From the NCBI GenBank assembly GCA_016302165.1, contig JAEDOD010000048.1:1-12706 (forward strand): 12,706 nt of DNA. The letters are read 5' to 3'. Below, in pieces: positions 5,491-12,706 of this stretch (position 1 is the first letter of the stretch; each line of letters starts with the position of its first letter). The notes beneath the pieces were generated by a model that saw only the letters and a list, made by a program, of their open reading frames with translations, ran no database searches and was not told the origin of the DNA. This DNA is from Sphaerochaetaceae bacterium (lineage in GTDB: Bacteria > Spirochaetota > Spirochaetia > Sphaerochaetales > Sphaerochaetaceae). The position numbers and the translations under genes are program-made.

Positions 5491-6870
5491 ATGGGTTTTA
5501 GAGTTGACAATTCTAAAGAATATCTAGTGCTGCCTTACTTTAAGGGAGCAGAGGAAAGGGAAGTGAAGTTCTATGACGAAAAGGGCAGCCTTCTCACTTC
5601 CCTTATCCTGGAATTCAAGGGGGATGGGAATAGGGAAGTTTATCTTCCCTCCTCCCTATTTTCTCCTTCTCTATATATTGAGGGGCCAGAAGAGCTGGAG
5701 GCTCTAGTGAAGACATCCGATGAGCTTCCTGCCCATACTCCTCACTTCTCATATCACTATGCCCCCCGCTTCGGGTGGATCAATGATCCCAATGGTATGC
5801 ATCTGAGGGACGGAGTCTACCATCTCTACTATCAGCATAATCCAGTGTCTGAGAAGTGGAACAACATGTCTTGGGGACACGCTGTCTCAGATGATATGGT
5901 TGAATTCAAGGAGGAGAAGCCTGTCTTTCTTCCCAAGGATGATAAGTGGGTGATCTTCTCCGGATCAGCCTTAGGCGATGAGTTTGTATACACAGTGGCC
6001 AACGTGAAGGGGGATAGGGCTTTCTATCAGGAGAGAAGATACTCTTCTGACGGATACTCATTCTCTGAGCCTGATACCATAATCCCTAACGTTTATGAAG
6101 ACGAAAGGGATCCCAGAATCTTCACATATAAGGGTGAAACATATATCCTTCTCTGGCTGAAGGAGGACCTATTCGGCCTCTACAGAAAGGAAGGGGAGAA
6201 CTATAGTCTCCTTTCCTCCTTCAGGGCCAAGGATGGCTGGGAGTGCCCTGATATCCTCTTTGTGGGAGATAGGCTTTTCTTCACTTCAGCTGACGGCACA
6301 TATTTTGACGCAGAAATCAAGGATGACGGCCTTCATTTATCTGAGAGTGGAAAGAAGATGTTCCTGACTTCTCTTCCCTATGCTTCCCAGAGCTTTACAG
6401 GAACAGAGGGATCGTATCTGATTTCCTGGCTCAGGGCCTTGACCCCAGACCTGGAGTCCACAGGAGTCATGAGCATGGTAAGGAAGGTGGGATTCATGGA
6501 CGGCGTTCTGACACTGAAGCCAATTGATGCCCTTATGGACCGTTTCCATGAAACGAGGAGAGTCAATGACGAGTACTCCTCTTCAGAGGAAGCCTTATAC
6601 CTGAAGAGTGAAGGAAGCTTCAAGGGAACTCTCTCTTCCCGTCCCTTCTCCTATGACAAGGAAAGCGGAATGCTGGAGTATGGGGAAGAGAAGGTGGACA
6701 TGGGAAAAGACCAGAGCCTGGAGATATTCATTGACCATGAAATTACAGAGATCTCCACTTCAGACTGGAAGAAGCTGGCATCCTTTGAAAACCCAGGGAA
6801 AAAGAACTATGATGTAAAAATCAATCTCAATCTGAACGGAACAGTCCTTAGGGAATTTATCTGGAGGTGA
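5491..6870 (+). CDS. GH32 beta-fructosidase (invertase / fructan hydrolase)
   Basis: Glycoside hydrolase of 459 residues that hydrolyses beta-fructosyl ends of sucrose, raffinose or short fructans. An N-terminal beta-domain (about 8-75) precedes the five-bladed propeller. Catalytic signatures are complete: WINDPNG with nucleophile D99; FSG at 156-158; ERDPR with stabiliser D207; WECPD with acid/base E251; and YASQSF at 297-302. The C-terminal beta-sandwich (about 345-459) is somewhat short, but the strand IFIDHEITEI typical of the family is there. There is no signal peptide, so it acts on imported sugar. The start has AAGGAG six bases upstream; the gene follows the 74-residue gene by 11 bases. 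Its product would feed free fructose to the fructokinase encoded downstream. Whether sucrose, kestose or inulin-type oligomers are preferred cannot be read from the motifs. Confidence 0.93.
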   Translation: MGFRVDNSKEYLVLPYFKGAEEREVKFYDEKGSLLTSLILEFKGDGNREVYLPSSLFSPSLYIEGPEELEALVKTSDELPAHTPHFSYHYAPRFGWINDPNGMHLRDGVYHLYYQHNPVSEKWNNMSWGHAVSDDMVEFKEEKPVFLPKDDKWVIFSGSALGDEFVYTVANVKGDRAFYQERRYSSDGYSFSEPDTIIPNVYEDERDPRIFTYKGETYILLWLKEDLFGLYRKEGENYSLLSSFRAKDGWECPDILFVGDRLFFTSADGTYFDAEIKDDGLHLSESGKKMFLTSLPYASQSFTGTEGSYLISWLRALTPDLESTGVMSMVRKVGFMDGVLTLKPIDALMDRFHETRRVNDEYSSSEEALYLKSEGSFKGTLSSRPFSYDKESGMLEYGEEKVDMGKDQSLEIFIDHEITEISTSDWKKLASFENPGKKNYDVKINLNLNGTVLREFIWR

Positions 6871-6877
6871 AGGAAAG

Positions 6878-7858
6878 ATGGCTACTATCAAGGATATATC
6901 CAAGGAGACAGGGCTGAGTATCGGTACTGTGTCCAGAGTCTTCAACAACAGGGGATATATTAGTCAGGAGACACGAGACAAGGTTGATGCTGCTGTAAAG
7001 AAGCTGAACTATCAGCCTAATGCTGTGGCCAGGTCCCTTTCCAAATCTTCCTCAAGAATCATTGGGCTGATAGTGCCCCACATTGCCCATCCATTCTTCT
7101 CTGACCTGCTTTCTGCCATTGAAAATGCAACCAGGGAAAGGGGATACTCTCTCCTGGTCTTTGTCTCGAAGGGAGACGAGAAGGCTGAAGTGGAGATGAT
7201 AAACCGCTGCAGGGAGAATAGGGTATGCGGTATGGTTCTCTGTTCAGGCCGTTTTGCAACCCAGAGCATAGATAAGCTGGAATTTCCTGTAGTGTGCATA
7301 GAGCGTAATCCTGATGGAGCCGCCTTCGCCATAGAGTGTAACAACAGACAGGGTGGAAGACTGGCTGCAGCAGAGCTTATAGAAAAGGGTGCAAAGCATC
7401 TGGTGAGCCTTGCCGGAATCCAGGGACGGAAGATGCCTGCTGACGAAAGATCCATAGGCTTTGAGGAAGTGTGCAGGGAGAAAGGTGTGGAATATTCTTG
7501 CCTTTCCTATCCTCCAGAGCTGTACGACAGACTGGACTACGCTTCCTTAATAGATAAAATCCTTACTGAAAGACCGGAGACCGATGGAATCTTCGCTTCT
7601 TCAGATATCATTGCAAGCCAGGTGCTGCAGGTTGCATCCCAGAAGGGTATTAAGGTTCCTGAGGAGCTGAAGGTGATAGGTTTCGATGACTCTCTCATCG
7701 CGTCCTACACAACTCCTCCCCTTACTACAATCCATCAGCCCATCAAAGAGATGGCACAACTTGCTGTAGACACTCTCATCAACATCAAGGATGAGAAGAG
7801 CTTTGTTTCCGGCTGCACCATAATGAATGTAAGCCTGGTGAGACGGGGAACCACATAA
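6878..7858 (+). CDS. LacI-family transcriptional regulator
   Basis: Repressor of 326 residues, a normal LacI/GalR length. The N-terminal helix-turn-helix is textbook (ATIKDISKETGLSIGTVSRV, about 2-21), followed by the hinge NAVARSL (48-54), whose leucine would insert at a central CpG. The periplasmic-binding-protein-like effector domain begins with IIGLIVPHIAHPFF (61-74) and contains SSDIIA (about 241) and VIGFDDS (266-272). The effector is probably a sugar or sugar phosphate of this pathway. GGAGGTGA (6863-6870), which includes the stop codon of the GH32 gene, lies seven bases before the start. The gene sits inside the operon it presumably controls, which gives negative autoregulation. Likely targets are the CG-centred palindromes at 2061-2070 and 1936-1963. 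The first is better placed for repression; the two sets differ in sequence, so one may belong to another LacI-family protein. Confidence 0.93.
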   Translation: MATIKDISKETGLSIGTVSRVFNNRGYISQETRDKVDAAVKKLNYQPNAVARSLSKSSSRIIGLIVPHIAHPFFSDLLSAIENATRERGYSLLVFVSKGDEKAEVEMINRCRENRVCGMVLCSGRFATQSIDKLEFPVVCIERNPDGAAFAIECNNRQGGRLAAAELIEKGAKHLVSLAGIQGRKMPADERSIGFEEVCREKGVEYSCLSYPPELYDRLDYASLIDKILTERPETDGIFASSDIIASQVLQVASQKGIKVPEELKVIGFDDSLIASYTTPPLTTIHQPIKEMAQLAVDTLINIKDEKSFVSGCTIMNVSLVRRGTT

Positions 7859-7871
7859 TAGAGGACACAAT

Positions 7872-9503
7872 ATGAATGAAAGAAAATGGTGGAAGGAGGG
7901 ATGCGTCTATCAGATCTATCCCCGTTCCTTTGCTGACTCCAACGGAGACGGAATTGGAGACTTGAAGGGAATAACGGACCACCTGGAATATGTAAAGAAG
8001 CTGGGCTGCGACATAATCTGGCTTAACCCCTGCTACAAAAGTCCCAATGATGACAATGGATATGACATCTCCTCCTACACTGAAATCATGGATGACTTCG
8101 GGACCATGGAGGATTTTGACGCACTTCTGTCAAAGGCCCATAGCCTTGGAATCAAGGTTATCATGGACCTGGTGGTGAACCACACTTCTGACGAGCATGA
8201 GTGGTTCATCACTTCCTCATCCTCCCGGGATAACGACAAGGCAGACTGGTACATCTGGCGAGAGAAGAAGAACAACTGGGGAGCCTGCTTCGGAGGCTCT
8301 GCCTGGGAGTGGAACGAAAAGAGGGGAGAATACTATCTCCACTCCTTTTCCAGAAAGCAACCTGACCTGAACTGGGAAAATGTTGATGTAAGGAATGCTG
8401 TCTATGAGATGATGAGATACTGGGGAGACAAGGGCATCGACGGCTTCAGGATGGACGTGATCACCATGATAAGCAAGGACCAGAACTTCCCTGATGGCGT
8501 CAAGACTGGAGAATATGGAGACTCTTCTCCATATACCAACAATGGCCCCAGGATCCATGAGTTCCTGAAGGAGATGAACAGGGAGGTCATATCCCGATAC
8601 GACTGGCTCACAGTCGGGGAGGGAGCAGGAGCAAGAGTTGAGGATACTCTTCTCTATACAGATCCGGAACGGAAAGAGCTGAACATGATCTTCTCCTTCG
8701 AGCATATGAACTACAATAAGCCCAGCGGAGAGAATGGCTGGATAGAAGCTCCCTTCTCTCTTCCTGGATATAAGAAGATATACAAAAAGTGGCAGGAAGG
8801 ACTATCTGGGAGAGGGTGGAACACTCTCTACCTGGAGAACCATGACCAGACAAGGAGCGTCTCCCGATATGGAGACACTTCCACTCCTGAACTGTGGAAG
8901 AAAAGCGCCAAGGCCCTTGCTGTAATGTATTTTCTCATGGAAGGAACCCCCTATATCTATATGGGACAGGAACTTGGTGTAACAAATACCGATTTTCAGG
9001 ACATTACGGAGTTTAGGGATATTGCGGCCCTCAATGACTGGAAAGAGCTGAAGAAAAGTGGAAGAAGCGACGAAGAGGCACTCCATCTGCTCCGCCTTGT
9101 TTCCCGAGACAACTCCCGTACTCCCTTCCCTTGGAACGGAGGAGAGAACGGAGGCTTCTCCACACATAGTCCCTGGATCAGAATGAACCAGGACTATGGC
9201 TTAATCAATGTGGAAGAGGAGGAGAAGGATCCTTCCTCAGTTCTTAACTTCTACAGAAAGCTCATAGCATTGAGAAAAGAGAGCGATACCCTGATCTATG
9301 GAGACTTCACTCTCCTGGAGGAGGATGACGAAGACCTCTTCATCTATCAGCGGACTATGGGTGATGAGAAATATAGAATCATTGTGAACATGAGCGGTAA
9401 GGAAAGGGAATACCAGTGTAAGGGTAAGGTGGTGCTTTCCAACTACAGCGATTGTCTGCCATATCTCAGGGCCTGGGAGGCCAAGGTCATAAAGGAGGAG
9501 TAA
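7872..9503 (+). CDS. GH13 subfamily 31 alpha-glucosidase, oligo-1,6-glucosidase-like
   Basis: Cytoplasmic alpha-glucosidase of 543 residues, slightly under the usual 550-560. The N-terminus WWKEGCVYQIYPRSF and the calcium loop DSNGDGIGD (22-30) are characteristic of oligo-1,6-glucosidase, dextran glucosidase and sucrose isomerase relatives. Catalytic regions are: VVNHTS (101-106); GFRMDV with nucleophile D195; TVGEGAG with acid/base E250; and LENHDQTR with stabiliser D325. Valine (V196) after the nucleophile is the residue associated with alpha-1,6 preference in this subfamily; alpha-1,4-specific members carry Thr or Ala. Likely substrates are isomaltose-type sugars or panose, with sucrose possible. 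Region IV has Thr where NHDQPR is usual. The sequence lacks the MDTVA-type region II that I associate with sucrose isomerases. A modest ribosome site (GAGG, 7861-7864) precedes the start, which is 13 bases after the regulator gene. Confidence 0.9.
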   Translation: MNERKWWKEGCVYQIYPRSFADSNGDGIGDLKGITDHLEYVKKLGCDIIWLNPCYKSPNDDNGYDISSYTEIMDDFGTMEDFDALLSKAHSLGIKVIMDLVVNHTSDEHEWFITSSSSRDNDKADWYIWREKKNNWGACFGGSAWEWNEKRGEYYLHSFSRKQPDLNWENVDVRNAVYEMMRYWGDKGIDGFRMDVITMISKDQNFPDGVKTGEYGDSSPYTNNGPRIHEFLKEMNREVISRYDWLTVGEGAGARVEDTLLYTDPERKELNMIFSFEHMNYNKPSGENGWIEAPFSLPGYKKIYKKWQEGLSGRGWNTLYLENHDQTRSVSRYGDTSTPELWKKSAKALAVMYFLMEGTPYIYMGQELGVTNTDFQDITEFRDIAALNDWKELKKSGRSDEEALHLLRLVSRDNSRTPFPWNGGENGGFSTHSPWIRMNQDYGLINVEEEEKDPSSVLNFYRKLIALRKESDTLIYGDFTLLEEDDEDLFIYQRTMGDEKYRIIVNMSGKEREYQCKGKVVLSNYSDCLPYLRAWEAKVIKEE

Positions 9504-9505
9504 TT

Positions 9506-10375
9506 ATGGATTTTCTATCATTCGGAGAGATTCTTTTCGACGTTTTCCCGGATAAGGCTACCTTGGGAGGAGCTCCTCTCAATGTTGCTGGCCATATGAC
9601 AAAGCTGGGACTGAAGGGAGCCATCCTTTCAGCTCTAGGAGATGACGACTATGGCAAGAGGGCCATGGAAGAGATCAAGGCCCTGGGCATGGACACTTCC
9701 TTCATCTCAACTACACCCTTCGAGACAGGAAAGGCCATGATCACCCTTAATGGAAAGAACGCAGACTATGAGTTCAATTCTCCCTGTGCCTGGGACAACA
9801 TTCCCTACCTTCCTCTTCCTGAAAAGGTCAGCCTTATCTACTATGGAACCCTTGCCCAGAGAAGCGAAGGGTCAAGAGAGACGCTGAAGAGAGTATTGAG
9901 GGAAGTTTCCTCAGACCACCGCTTCTTTGACGTGAACATCAGAAAGCACTTCTATTCTGATGAAATCATCAGGGAAGGAGTGGAGGCGGCTACTATCCTG
10001 AAGCTTAATGATGAAGAGGAGGAGATTGTGCTTTCTTCCCTGGGCATCAAGGAAAGAGGCCTGTCGGGTCTGGAGAAGTTATATAGAGATTATTCCTTGG
10101 ACCTTATTCTCCTTACCTGTGGAAAGGATGGCACCATGTGCTATAAAGACAAGTGGTACAGAGTTCCCTGCGCTTCCGTTCCTGTTGTTGATACTGTAGG
10201 CGCCGGAGACAGCCTTTCAGCAGGCTTCCTTGCCCAATACATCAAGACTGGAGACCTGGAAAGGTCCCTTATTGCAGGTTCCCACATTGCAGACTTTGTG
10301 GTGACACAGCGTGGAGCCATTCCTGAATATGACGAAGAACTGAAGAGTTACCTAAGGAGCATGGGAATTCTATGA
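9506..10375 (+). CDS. Fructokinase, PfkB/ribokinase family
   Basis: ATP-dependent sugar kinase of 289 residues that phosphorylates fructose to fructose-6-phosphate. Substrate-side motif LGGAPLNVAGH (20-30), FDVNIRKHFYS (141-151, the form typical of bacterial fructokinases), KLNDEE (166-171) and the PfkB signature DTVGAGDSLSAGF (229-241) with catalytic base D235 are all present. The start at 9506 is chosen because AAAGGAGGAG (9491-9500) ends five bases upstream and the protein then begins MDFLSFGE, as the family does. An upstream in-frame ATG at 9452 lies inside the alpha-glucosidase gene and adds non-family residues. The gap to the preceding stop is two bases, and its own stop overlaps the next start (ATGA). 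It would use the fructose freed by the GH32 and GH13_4 enzymes. Confidence 0.93.
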   Translation: MDFLSFGEILFDVFPDKATLGGAPLNVAGHMTKLGLKGAILSALGDDDYGKRAMEEIKALGMDTSFISTTPFETGKAMITLNGKNADYEFNSPCAWDNIPYLPLPEKVSLIYYGTLAQRSEGSRETLKRVLREVSSDHRFFDVNIRKHFYSDEIIREGVEAATILKLNDEEEEIVLSSLGIKERGLSGLEKLYRDYSLDLILLTCGKDGTMCYKDKWYRVPCASVPVVDTVGAGDSLSAGFLAQYIKTGDLERSLIAGSHIADFVVTQRGAIPEYDEELKSYLRSMGIL

Positions 10376-12516
10376 TCGGATACATTGACGGACTATTTAC
10401 CATCTCCACTTCCTCCTTCACCTACGAAATGAAGGTGGATTCCTTCGGTCGTCTACTACATCTCTACTATGGAGCTCCGATAGAAGGAGACGCTTCCTCC
10501 CTTCTTTCCCTTCGGGACAGAGGCTTTTCAGCTTCTCCCTATGAAGCTGGAAAAGACAGGACATACTCCTACGACTATCTTCCTCTGGAAATAAGCACCT
10601 TGGGGGAAGGAGACTTCAGGACTCCTTCCCTTATAGTGGAAAGGGAGGACGGAACCCTTTCCTCCTCCTTTATCTATAGCGGCCACAGAATCTATAAGGG
10701 AAGTGAAAGGATCAAGGGCCTGCCATCTGTGGAGATAGCTGACGCAGAGTGCCTGGAGATAACTCTCTCCGATTCCCTTTCCTCTTCTTCTCTTATTCTT
10801 ACATACATTGCAAAGGACGCCACACTTCTAAGAGGAATGCAGATAAAGGGAGGAAAGGAGAAGATAACTCTTCGTAAGGCTCTCTATTCCATGGATGAAA
10901 TATCATCTCGCCGTGATGTGATATGGTTTGACGGAAGACACTGCAGCGAAAGGAACATAAAGAGGGAAAGATTGGATACAGCAACACTTACCTTCTCTTC
11001 CCGTAGAGGCGCCACTTCCCATCAGATGAATAACTCATTCATCCTTGCCTCTCCAGAAACCACAGAAAACTCTGGAGAAGCCTTCATCATTTCCCTGCTC
11101 TGGTCAGGTTCCTTCACCTTCTTTGCTGAGAAGGACCAGTACGACACAGCCAGGTTTGCCTTAGGTCCTGGAAGCGAATATTTCTCCTACAGCCTTACTG
11201 AAGGAGAGACGCTGACTCTTCCTTTCCTTATCCTTACCTACTCGGAGAATGGACTGGGGGATCTGTCTGTAAAGCACAGCAGGTTTGTCAGAAAATATAT
11301 AGCAAGAAAGAGAAGGGGAGGCCTCAAGGACCCAGTTCTTCTCAATAACTGGGAAGCCACCTATTTCGACTTCAATGGAGATAAGCTTATGGCTATAGCC
11401 AAGGAAGCGAAATCCCTTGGCTGTGACCTCTTTGTTCTTGACGACGGCTGGTTTGGACATAGAAATGACGACCTCTCCTCCCTTGGAGACTGGAGTGAGA
11501 ACAGAGATAAGCTTGGCTGCTCTCTGGAGACTCTGTCAGAGGGAATCAGAAAGAATGGAATCTCCTTCGGCCTTTGGGTGGAGCCTGAAGCCATCAGTGA
11601 AGACAGCGACCTTTACCGCTCCCACCCGGAGTGGGTTCTGAAATTGGAAGGAAAGAAGCCTGTTAGGGGAAGATATGAGCTGGTGCTGGACCTTTCAAAC
11701 AAGGAAGTGACAGATTACCTGAAAGCTGTTCTTTCAAGCCTGATAGAGAGAGGAAAGCTAAGCTACATGAAGTGGGACTATAACCGGTTCATCACAGATT
11801 TCCACTCTTCTGTAACTCCTTCAGGAAGAATCGAATATGACTATATCCTGGGACTATACTCTGTCCTGGAGTACCTTGAAGAGAAATATCCGGATCTCCT
11901 TATAGAAGGATGCTCCGGTGGAGGCGGAAGATTCGACCTTGGTCTTCTCTACTATACTCCTCAGTCCTGGCTCAGCGACAACACTGACGCCATAGAGAGA
12001 ATAGACATTGAGCTGGGCTCCTCCTACATCTATCCTGTGTCATCTTTCGGCTCCCATGTGTCTGCTGTACCAAACCATCAGACACATCGTACCACTCCTC
12101 TCTTTACCCGAAGCTCAGTGGCAATGATAGGCTCCTACGGCTTGGAACTGGATCCGGAAAAGCTTAGTGAAGAGGAGAAGGACCTTATCAGAAGGGAGAT
12201 AAAGGAGTATAGGAAGCTTTGCCCAATAATCAAGGAAGGAGACTTCTACCGTCTTTCCCATACTCCGGAGCTGGGCTGCGCTTTTGCTGTGTCTCAAGAC
12301 GGAAGGGAAGGAGTGCTGATAGCTATCCGCCGTCTCTCCCATGGTAACCCAAAGGACCACTATGTGAAGCTGAAGGGGCTTGATGAAAAGGGAAGATACA
12401 GTGTGGAAGGAAAGGAATACTCCGGCTCCATGCTGATGAAGGCGGGGCTTCTTCTTCCCTTCACATACTCCGAAGACTTTGAGGCAGTAAGGCTGAAAGT
12501 CAAAAGGCTTGATTGA
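10372..12516 (+). CDS. GH36 alpha-galactosidase
   Basis: Alpha-galactosidase of 714 residues, the length of the tetrameric cytoplasmic GH36 enzymes (Lactobacillus MelA, Geobacillus AgaN type). It removes alpha-1,6-galactose from raffinose, stachyose and melibiose. An N-terminal beta-supersandwich (about 1-310) is followed by the catalytic barrel with NNWEATYFDF (325-334), VLDDGWFG (355-362) and LWVEPEAIS (401-409). The nucleophile is D469 in MKWDYNR. The acid/base, most likely D536, lies in QSWLSDNTDAIER after ECSGGGGRFD-like EGCSGGGGRFD (512-522). A C-terminal beta-domain begins near 635. No signal peptide. The start overlaps the fructokinase stop (ATGA); AAGGAG (10354-10359) is 12 bases upstream, rather far, so translation probably depends on coupling. 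It is the last gene of the operon. No galactokinase or other Leloir gene is in the window. Confidence 0.95.
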   Translation: MIGYIDGLFTISTSSFTYEMKVDSFGRLLHLYYGAPIEGDASSLLSLRDRGFSASPYEAGKDRTYSYDYLPLEISTLGEGDFRTPSLIVEREDGTLSSSFIYSGHRIYKGSERIKGLPSVEIADAECLEITLSDSLSSSSLILTYIAKDATLLRGMQIKGGKEKITLRKALYSMDEISSRRDVIWFDGRHCSERNIKRERLDTATLTFSSRRGATSHQMNNSFILASPETTENSGEAFIISLLWSGSFTFFAEKDQYDTARFALGPGSEYFSYSLTEGETLTLPFLILTYSENGLGDLSVKHSRFVRKYIARKRRGGLKDPVLLNNWEATYFDFNGDKLMAIAKEAKSLGCDLFVLDDGWFGHRNDDLSSLGDWSENRDKLGCSLETLSEGIRKNGISFGLWVEPEAISEDSDLYRSHPEWVLKLEGKKPVRGRYELVLDLSNKEVTDYLKAVLSSLIERGKLSYMKWDYNRFITDFHSSVTPSGRIEYDYILGLYSVLEYLEEKYPDLLIEGCSGGGGRFDLGLLYYTPQSWLSDNTDAIERIDIELGSSYIYPVSSFGSHVSAVPNHQTHRTTPLFTRSSVAMIGSYGLELDPEKLSEEEKDLIRREIKEYRKLCPIIKEGDFYRLSHTPELGCAFAVSQDGREGVLIAIRRLSHGNPKDHYVKLKGLDEKGRYSVEGKEYSGSMLMKAGLLLPFTYSEDFEAVRLKVKRLD

Positions 12517-12706
12517 AGACACCAGAAATGGTGACGGTCCCGTCATCCTTTCTGGCCCTGTAGGCTTTTCTCTTTAGAAAAGGAACAAAAAGGATCTTCA
12601 GGCATAAATGTGGGTAGGAAGTGAGCAGTAATACTGCGATAACTTCCTCCTCAGGCCTGTTCGGAAGTGGTATCTTCAGATCAGAACATGTCAGGTATAT
12701 CATATT
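12500..12706 (-). CDS. Possible 3' end of a convergent gene of unknown function, cut by the window edge
   Basis: A leftward frame is open from the window edge to a TGA at 12502-12500 and is the only leftward frame without an early stop. It would overlap the last 17 bases of the alpha-galactosidase gene. The roughly 68 residues include a hydrophobic stretch (VIAVLLLTSYPHLCLKILFVPFL) followed by a basic tail (KRKAYRARK), which could be the last membrane segment and cytoplasmic tail of a membrane protein. I recognise no family. Codons such as AGG, CTG and AAG resemble the neighbours. Against it, the strong hairpin at 12522-12555 would lie within the coding sequence, and the frame is short enough to arise by chance. 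An in-frame ATG at 12703-12701 is not preceded by readable sequence. Confidence 0.25.
   Translation of the reverse strand, partial: NMIYLTCSDLKIPLPNRPEEEVIAVLLLTSYPHLCLKILFVPFLKRKAYRARKDDGTVTISGVFNQAF
12522..12575 (+). terminator. Strong hairpin and T-rich run after the alpha-galactosidase gene, probable operon end
   Basis: Bases 12522-12537 and 12540-12555 pair over 16 positions with one mismatch and one G-T wobble; the innermost pair must open, leaving a 4-base loop. It begins five bases after the last stop codon of the operon. A pyrimidine run TTTTCTCTTT (12566-12575) follows, but ten bases separate it from the stem, so it is not a textbook intrinsic terminator. A small GCC/GGC stem (12556-12565 area) just before the T-run may help. 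It could instead be an mRNA 3'-end protecting structure. Confidence 0.5.

Noticed and set aside
7872..9503. Sucrose isomerase or trehalose synthase as identity of the second GH13 enzyme
   Set aside because: Region II reads GFRMDVI with valine after the nucleophile, as in oligo-1,6-glucosidases, and no trehalose-synthase-type C-terminal extension is present.
9452..9505. Upstream in-frame ATG that would add 18 residues to the fructokinase
   Set aside because: It lies within the alpha-glucosidase gene. The ATG at 9506 has a near-perfect ribosome site and gives the family-typical N-terminus.
1..12706. CRISPR arrays, tRNA/rRNA genes, insertion sequences, attachment sites
   Set aside because: I saw no regularly spaced repeats, no cloverleaf-like or rRNA-like stretches, no transposase or integrase motifs, and no terminal inverted repeats flanking any gene. 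The locus reads as an ordinary chromosomal operon.

Overview
The window is a sucrose / raffinose-family oligosaccharide (and probably short fructan) uptake and breakdown locus from a saccharolytic, probably gut-associated bacterium. I see no rRNA, tRNA, CRISPR array or mobile element. The coding style (AGA/AGG arginine, frequent CTT/CTG leucine, strong AGGAGG-type ribosome sites), the lipoprotein sugar-binding protein and the absence of PTS genes would fit a Spirochaetota member (Sphaerochaeta-like) or a Bacillota member. I cannot decide between them from this sequence, so the taxonomy is an inference only.

Layout. Bases 11-56 hold a terminator for the leftward gene at 88-1920, a GH13_4 amylosucrase / sucrose hydrolase. 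Bases 1921-2127 are a divergent control region with back-to-back promoter candidates and LacI-type palindromes on both sides. From 2128 a rightward, tightly packed operon runs to 12516: lipoprotein sugar-binding protein, an intercistronic hairpin, two ABC permeases, a 74-residue small protein, a GH32 beta-fructosidase, a LacI-family regulator, a GH13_31 alpha-glucosidase (oligo-1,6-glucosidase-like), a PfkB fructokinase and a GH36 alpha-galactosidase. Gaps are 47 nt or less, and two junctions are ATGA overlaps. Bases 12517-12706 carry a strong hairpin and possibly the 3' end of a convergent leftward gene cut by the window edge.

How it works together (inference from the families). The binding protein and two permeases import intact oligosaccharides. 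The ATPase is not encoded here and must come from elsewhere, as with shared MsmK/MalK-type ATPases. In the cytoplasm the GH36 enzyme removes alpha-1,6-galactose from raffinose or stachyose, GH32 releases fructose from sucrose, kestose or raffinose, the GH13_4 enzyme transfers or hydrolyses the glucosyl part of sucrose, and the fructokinase makes fructose-6-phosphate. The GH13_31 enzyme looks specific for alpha-1,6-glucosides, which suggests isomaltose-type sugars are also handled. Galactose would need Leloir genes located elsewhere.

The least ordinary parts are: the 74-residue protein, which resembles the N-terminal beta-domain of the GH32 enzyme encoded just downstream; the divergent control region, with two different LacI-type operator classes; and the presence of up to three enzymes able to act on sucrose. 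I did not find a clearly unprecedented system. The small protein is the best candidate for something undescribed.
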